Source of the DNA: Lachancea kluyveri NRRL Y-12651
Lineage: Eukaryota; Ascomycota; Saccharomycetes; Saccharomycetales; Saccharomycetaceae
DNA: 64,000 bases
Assembly (NCBI GenBank): GCA_000149225.2
Contig: CM000694.1
Span: 1,923,623 to 1,987,622 of the forward strand
Reading direction: 5' to 3'
The translations under genes were made by a program, and so were the position numbers. The notes beneath the pieces were generated by a model. That model was not told the DNA's origin. It saw nothing but the letters and a program-made list of their open reading frames with translations, and did no database searches. This document shows positions 61,801 through 64,000 of the stretch, piece after piece (within the stretch, counting starts at the first letter, position 1; every line of letters starts with the position of its first letter).

Positions 61801-63298
61801 AATGAATGACGCATCATTAAACGATATTTGGGATAATTTTATCACAAATTTGAGTTCCATATTCAGAAATTTGGACCGGTCCAAGCCTGTGCTTTTGAGA
61901 ACGTTATATCCAATTTTGCACTCGATGTTGAAAGAAAAACATAAAATGAGCAATTTGTTTTCGATGCTTGAAATTTACACCCAAAACCTACAGATATTAG
62001 GCACTAATTGGGTTCAGAGCCATCTGTTTCAGGTTTTAGCAGCACCCGCTAATAAAAGTGTCAAAGTCTTGGATTTTTACTGTACAGTTCTAAAGTACTT
62101 AGCAGACGAGAATGCAGTAACCTGGTGGTCGATTTTTAATTACAACAATTTTGATGGAAACGAAACAGTAAAGCTATTTTACTATTATAAACTTGTTCAG
62201 TTCTGCGATCCATCCACTTTCCTGCAGATAAAAAATACCATGTTTACGACTGCGATTGATAATCTTTTAAAAAGGAGTGACTCCTTGTACCAAAAGTTTC
62301 TCATAGAGTTATCTAATAAGGATAATCGTTTTAACATCAACTTTACTGATGGTACGTTTGTTACTCAATTACAAATTATTAAAAGAACGATATCTGCATT
62401 ACACAAGGCTTCATACCATGATCTTATTCGAAAGTTCATTGCAAATACCAAAACAAGTTTCTTGCTGGAGCCAAACAGAAGAGACTTCTACGTCAGCGTG
62501 GTCAAATTTTTGAACTCCAACTTCGTCGACCAAATTAAAGGCAGTCATGATTTCTTATACCTAAAAAACGAATTTGGAATCTCCAATGCTGAAACAGAAA
62601 AGAGCGCCTTTAGGGAGTTACTAGCTTCACACAAGGACCAACTCGAAAAGGCAGCATTTATTGAAAACGAAATACTTCAAACCTATATCCATGGGTTGAA
62701 ACCAGCTGACCTCTTAGAGAAGCTGGAATCATCTTTTGGAACCAACGTGTATGAGAACGATTTCAAGCTGTTTACAGAACTGGTCAGAGCAAATACTCTT
62801 GCTAATTCTATCCACAAATCGGATATCCAGTGGATCGCTTTGAATGATTTCATCAATCTTATTAATACTACCTTATTCAAAAGATATTACCAAACGACGC
62901 CGAATGAGTTTTTTGAGCTTTGTAAATTACACAAATTTCTGTGCCAAAACTACAGGGCAAAACAATGTCTTGAAACTCCTAGAGCAGTCATGCTACAATA
63001 TTACATCGAAATCTGCGACTTCCAAATTAATATGCTACATATGTCTTCTGGGTTTTTTGAGAACGGGTTATTAAAGAGATTTACAAAAGATTTTTTATCA
63101 AATACTTCAGCAGTCACTGAACCCCTGGACAGCGGGCCGTTAGTAACCACTGTAAAAAACTTATTAGATGATGCAAATTCTAAGATTCACTTAGATTCAC
63201 ACACGTACGGTGAAACAGAGCTTTTACTTCCTGACTTGCGAGCCAAAGAGTCATATCTGTCCAATATAGCATCCAATTCAGAATGTCCTGAACATTAG
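58859..63298 (+). CDS. MMS22: Rtt101-linked ubiquitin-ligase subunit Mms22
   Basis: 1,479 residues against 1,454. Mms22 acts with the cullin Rtt101 and Mms1 to protect and restart damaged replication forks. The N-terminal 600 residues are acidic and Lys/Arg-rich (for example ITEDEDDNLILNYQKSRHR-like and KKRRKNKKILQYFQ), with the conserved RMLRKRKAIQKMPYSLDRIK near the start. The remaining 850 residues form a helical repeat domain with TAKPIHFYQIAICQIMFLE-type segments typical of the fungal family. The assignment also rests on position: EST2-BUD6-MMS22 is the S. cerevisiae YLR318-YLR320 order and orientation. Confidence 0.92.
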   Translation: MSENIEQSLLIPDSEAEEDEVILWRPSNREETDTNIELEASSSPERIIGDHLYPSLLFTGAVTADSGLLATDRYKRMLRKRKAIQKMPYSLDRIKHRQLLQGYDVTNFDLVSNDVTLPTKPATRPAEEKNLEARVMSTANNDDLEWRDGMIENDSYENEKVTEDEDDNLILNYQKSRHRIIHTDEDNDEEGSDDKDPLDSQMMFRGRMVNIKTGYRGILPRIAWEKSLKSSTNGSAKRKRDFREERKGIAKRKKIPHQHLQDDELLNELIVPDDQVEEEVSFSDGPYDQQGTASDNDLGVVGDYFEEKYSKSYHFDNLSDEEIFSQPTDDFMSDFNANETMQEFQRYDTGPGKYPIDLDGNSDGKLSNYNDLHIIAENNFSDRSLSDDGAEECNQFSIDAMLHKANRVSRNENKGLKNMQNSSGPTKEVDTGRKEHGKRRKSTGRSTTSRTRKSLQNNTAPTYRVMGDNKLCFQDLDQSEAANIITVSESAGAVLAGNEENFDNRQDSKKGKKRRKNKKILQYFQTIPNDTTSELVRKVNTFTTVVEGTSNQFALTKRKSKLTPALENGKADSNNSSNNELSSSEVFKSTLFGSTFNPPDIVPILLSNNQYILSRLSSDIKEKLREIFNHVVNIGATDSELLKLSRSITEFLFLLNQPAVYEIIDEFHRNFRSKVNALRERAKPIHFYQIAICQIMFLEVSRYTNVAVSTSIEMEKKIVDHIASFFKLLSRCYTTVIEGDIDLLVESYNIVSLIVQSLGGTKTVWELLSTNTFPPKIALVLTNLFPTTEEHWNITKPDQTYQSALQWTKFVRDCTRLCHWEITSEVLLKFYDFFKKRKFQDFEEEERQNKGIYPIISLEFEIPNTTVFNGFLRTLNSSKLSPATLERITPLGNIANLRSLSLLANRINLIITLAIHAPNNYEKRFNELVAPYFVEDSTISIPKLAFKCILEGITSILEVNASKNLLSKGKSITLVWKALKKMNDASLNDIWDNFITNLSSIFRNLDRSKPVLLRTLYPILHSMLKEKHKMSNLFSMLEIYTQNLQILGTNWVQSHLFQVLAAPANKSVKVLDFYCTVLKYLADENAVTWWSIFNYNNFDGNETVKLFYYYKLVQFCDPSTFLQIKNTMFTTAIDNLLKRSDSLYQKFLIELSNKDNRFNINFTDGTFVTQLQIIKRTISALHKASYHDLIRKFIANTKTSFLLEPNRRDFYVSVVKFLNSNFVDQIKGSHDFLYLKNEFGISNAETEKSAFRELLASHKDQLEKAAFIENEILQTYIHGLKPADLLEKLESSFGTNVYENDFKLFTELVRANTLANSIHKSDIQWIALNDFINLINTTLFKRYYQTTPNEFFELCKLHKFLCQNYRAKQCLETPRAVMLQYYIEICDFQINMLHMSSGFFENGLLKRFTKDFLSNTSAVTEPLDSGPLVTTVKNLLDDANSKIHLDSHTYGETELLLPDLRAKESYLSNIASNSECPEH

Positions 63299-63352
63299 AA
63301 AAAAAAAACTGTATATTAGTCCCTATTTAAATTACATCAACGACATATAACT

Positions 63353-64000
63353 CTATTTCGTTATAGACTTTTCAGCTTCCAATTTATCAACCTGCTTTTT
63401 CAAGTCTAATAGTAGTACGATGCGTTTCAATAGTTCTTCATGCTTTTGGATAACTTCATAAGATGGCATTGCGGGTCTAACTGGTAACCCTAGCTCCTGA
63501 AGTGTAGCAACAACCTTATTTTGTACAGCAGGTTTAAAAGTAGAAATTTTTGTAGATCTTAAAAAAACACCTGGCGACAACTTTTCTCCATGTGCCATGA
63601 CGCCTAGAGACTTCCTCTCCTCCAAAGTAAAGTTTTTTAATAGATGTTCCGCGTACTCACTATCAGCTTTCCTTCTGATTGCAGTTTGTATTTCTAGTTT
63701 TTGCTTCTTAGTTTTTTTATTAGGGAAACTGGACGCTGACTGTTGGTCCTGCTTCTTGTCATGCTGCTGTTGCATTTGCTGCCTCTGTTGCGCAAACTGT
63801 TGTTGTTGTTTCATCCATGGGTTCTCTGGAACATTGGAGTCGTGCTTTCTTTTTCTGGCTTTATCTGACAATAAACTGCTATACAACTGAGACATTCCCT
63901 GTGAAGTCAGATACTGAGAAATAGGCTTTTCCGAATTTGGAGAGTCCAAGAGGCGTAACAAAGCTTCTCTTTCGTTAAGCGTTTTTTTAGCGGCCATCTC
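63353..64000 (-). CDS. SWC4: SWR1/NuA4 subunit Swc4 (DMAP1 type), N-terminal part outside window
   Basis: 215 codons of a frame that is open through the right edge; the Met at 63997 is preceded by an in-frame Glu codon and is probably not the start, since the yeast protein has about 476 residues. Swc4 is shared by the SWR1 (H2A.Z exchange) and NuA4 (acetyltransferase) complexes. The visible part has PENPWMKQQQQFAQQRQQMQ, EERKSLGVMAHGEKLSPGVF, LRSTKISTFKPAVQNKV and the terminal coiled coil RPAMPSYEVIQKHEELLKRI, as in the DMAP1-family C terminus. In S. cerevisiae SWC4 (YGR002C) is next to EFM5 and CEN7, so it has been moved some 24 kb from the centromere here. It converges with MMS22 over 54 bp. 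Confidence 0.82.
   Translation of the reverse strand, partial: EMAAKKTLNEREALLRLLDSPNSEKPISQYLTSQGMSQLYSSLLSDKARKRKHDSNVPENPWMKQQQQFAQQRQQMQQQHDKKQDQQSASSFPNKKTKKQKLEIQTAIRRKADSEYAEHLLKNFTLEERKSLGVMAHGEKLSPGVFLRSTKISTFKPAVQNKVVATLQELGLPVRPAMPSYEVIQKHEELLKRIVLLLDLKKQVDKLEAEKSITK

Noticed and set aside
63597-63890. Cys-rich 97-codon frame
   Set aside because: The Cys runs are the reverse reading of CAG/CAA glutamine codons in SWC4.

Overview
The window is nuclear DNA of a budding yeast of the family Saccharomycetaceae. Nearly every gene is recognisable as the counterpart of a named Saccharomyces cerevisiae gene, introns use GTATGT/TACTAAC signals, and there is a point centromere. Genes that S. 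cerevisiae splits between its chromosome I and chromosome VII centromere regions lie interleaved here on one chromosome (for example PMC1, COG7, RPN14 and CDH1 from VII; SEN34, RFA1, SWD1 and NUP60 from I). That is the layout of a species that branched before the whole-genome duplication. Together with solo LTRs very like Ty1/Ty2 deltas, this suggests the Torulaspora/Zygosaccharomyces group, with Torulaspora as my better guess (inference; no database was used).

Layout. 1-7.5 kb: 3' part of PUF4, an Old Yellow Enzyme, and PMA1. 7.5-10.5 kb: a 3-kb stretch without a credible gene. 10.5-13.6 kb: an ADH6-like dehydrogenase, tRNA-Ala, a nested tower of Ty1-like solo LTRs, and an intron-bearing tRNA-Ser. 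13.9-29.9 kb: SEN34, PMC1, COG7, RPN14, RFA1, a zinc-cluster regulator, CDH1, SWD1 and a p24 protein. 30.9-34.6 kb: NUP60 (with an intron), tRNA-Pro, another solo LTR and a short SMI1/KNR4-family gene. 34.9-41.9 kb: TFC3, EFM5, the centromere (about 39.98-40.17 kb) and ERG26. 42.6-50 kb: an Mnn2-type mannosyltransferase, VPS8 and EFB1 (with a U18-type snoRNA in its intron). 50.4-64 kb: SFH1, NKP2, TAD3, EST2, BUD6, MMS22 and the C-terminal part of SWC4, largely the S. cerevisiae chromosome XII cluster YLR315-YLR321.

The genes are ordinary housekeeping functions (ion pumps, replication, chromatin, RNA processing, trafficking, telomerase) and form no operon-like pathway. The main points of interest are structural. 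The centromere has a CDEII of about 163 bp. The TFC3-EFM5-CEN-ERG26 block appears inverted relative to the order implied by S. cerevisiae. LTRs are inserted into LTRs, each with its target duplication. The PUF4 upstream region holds three exact Puf4-type sites. There is a probably acquired SMI1/KNR4 gene, and several introns that S. cerevisiae lacks or uses differently. I found no wholly new multi-gene system.
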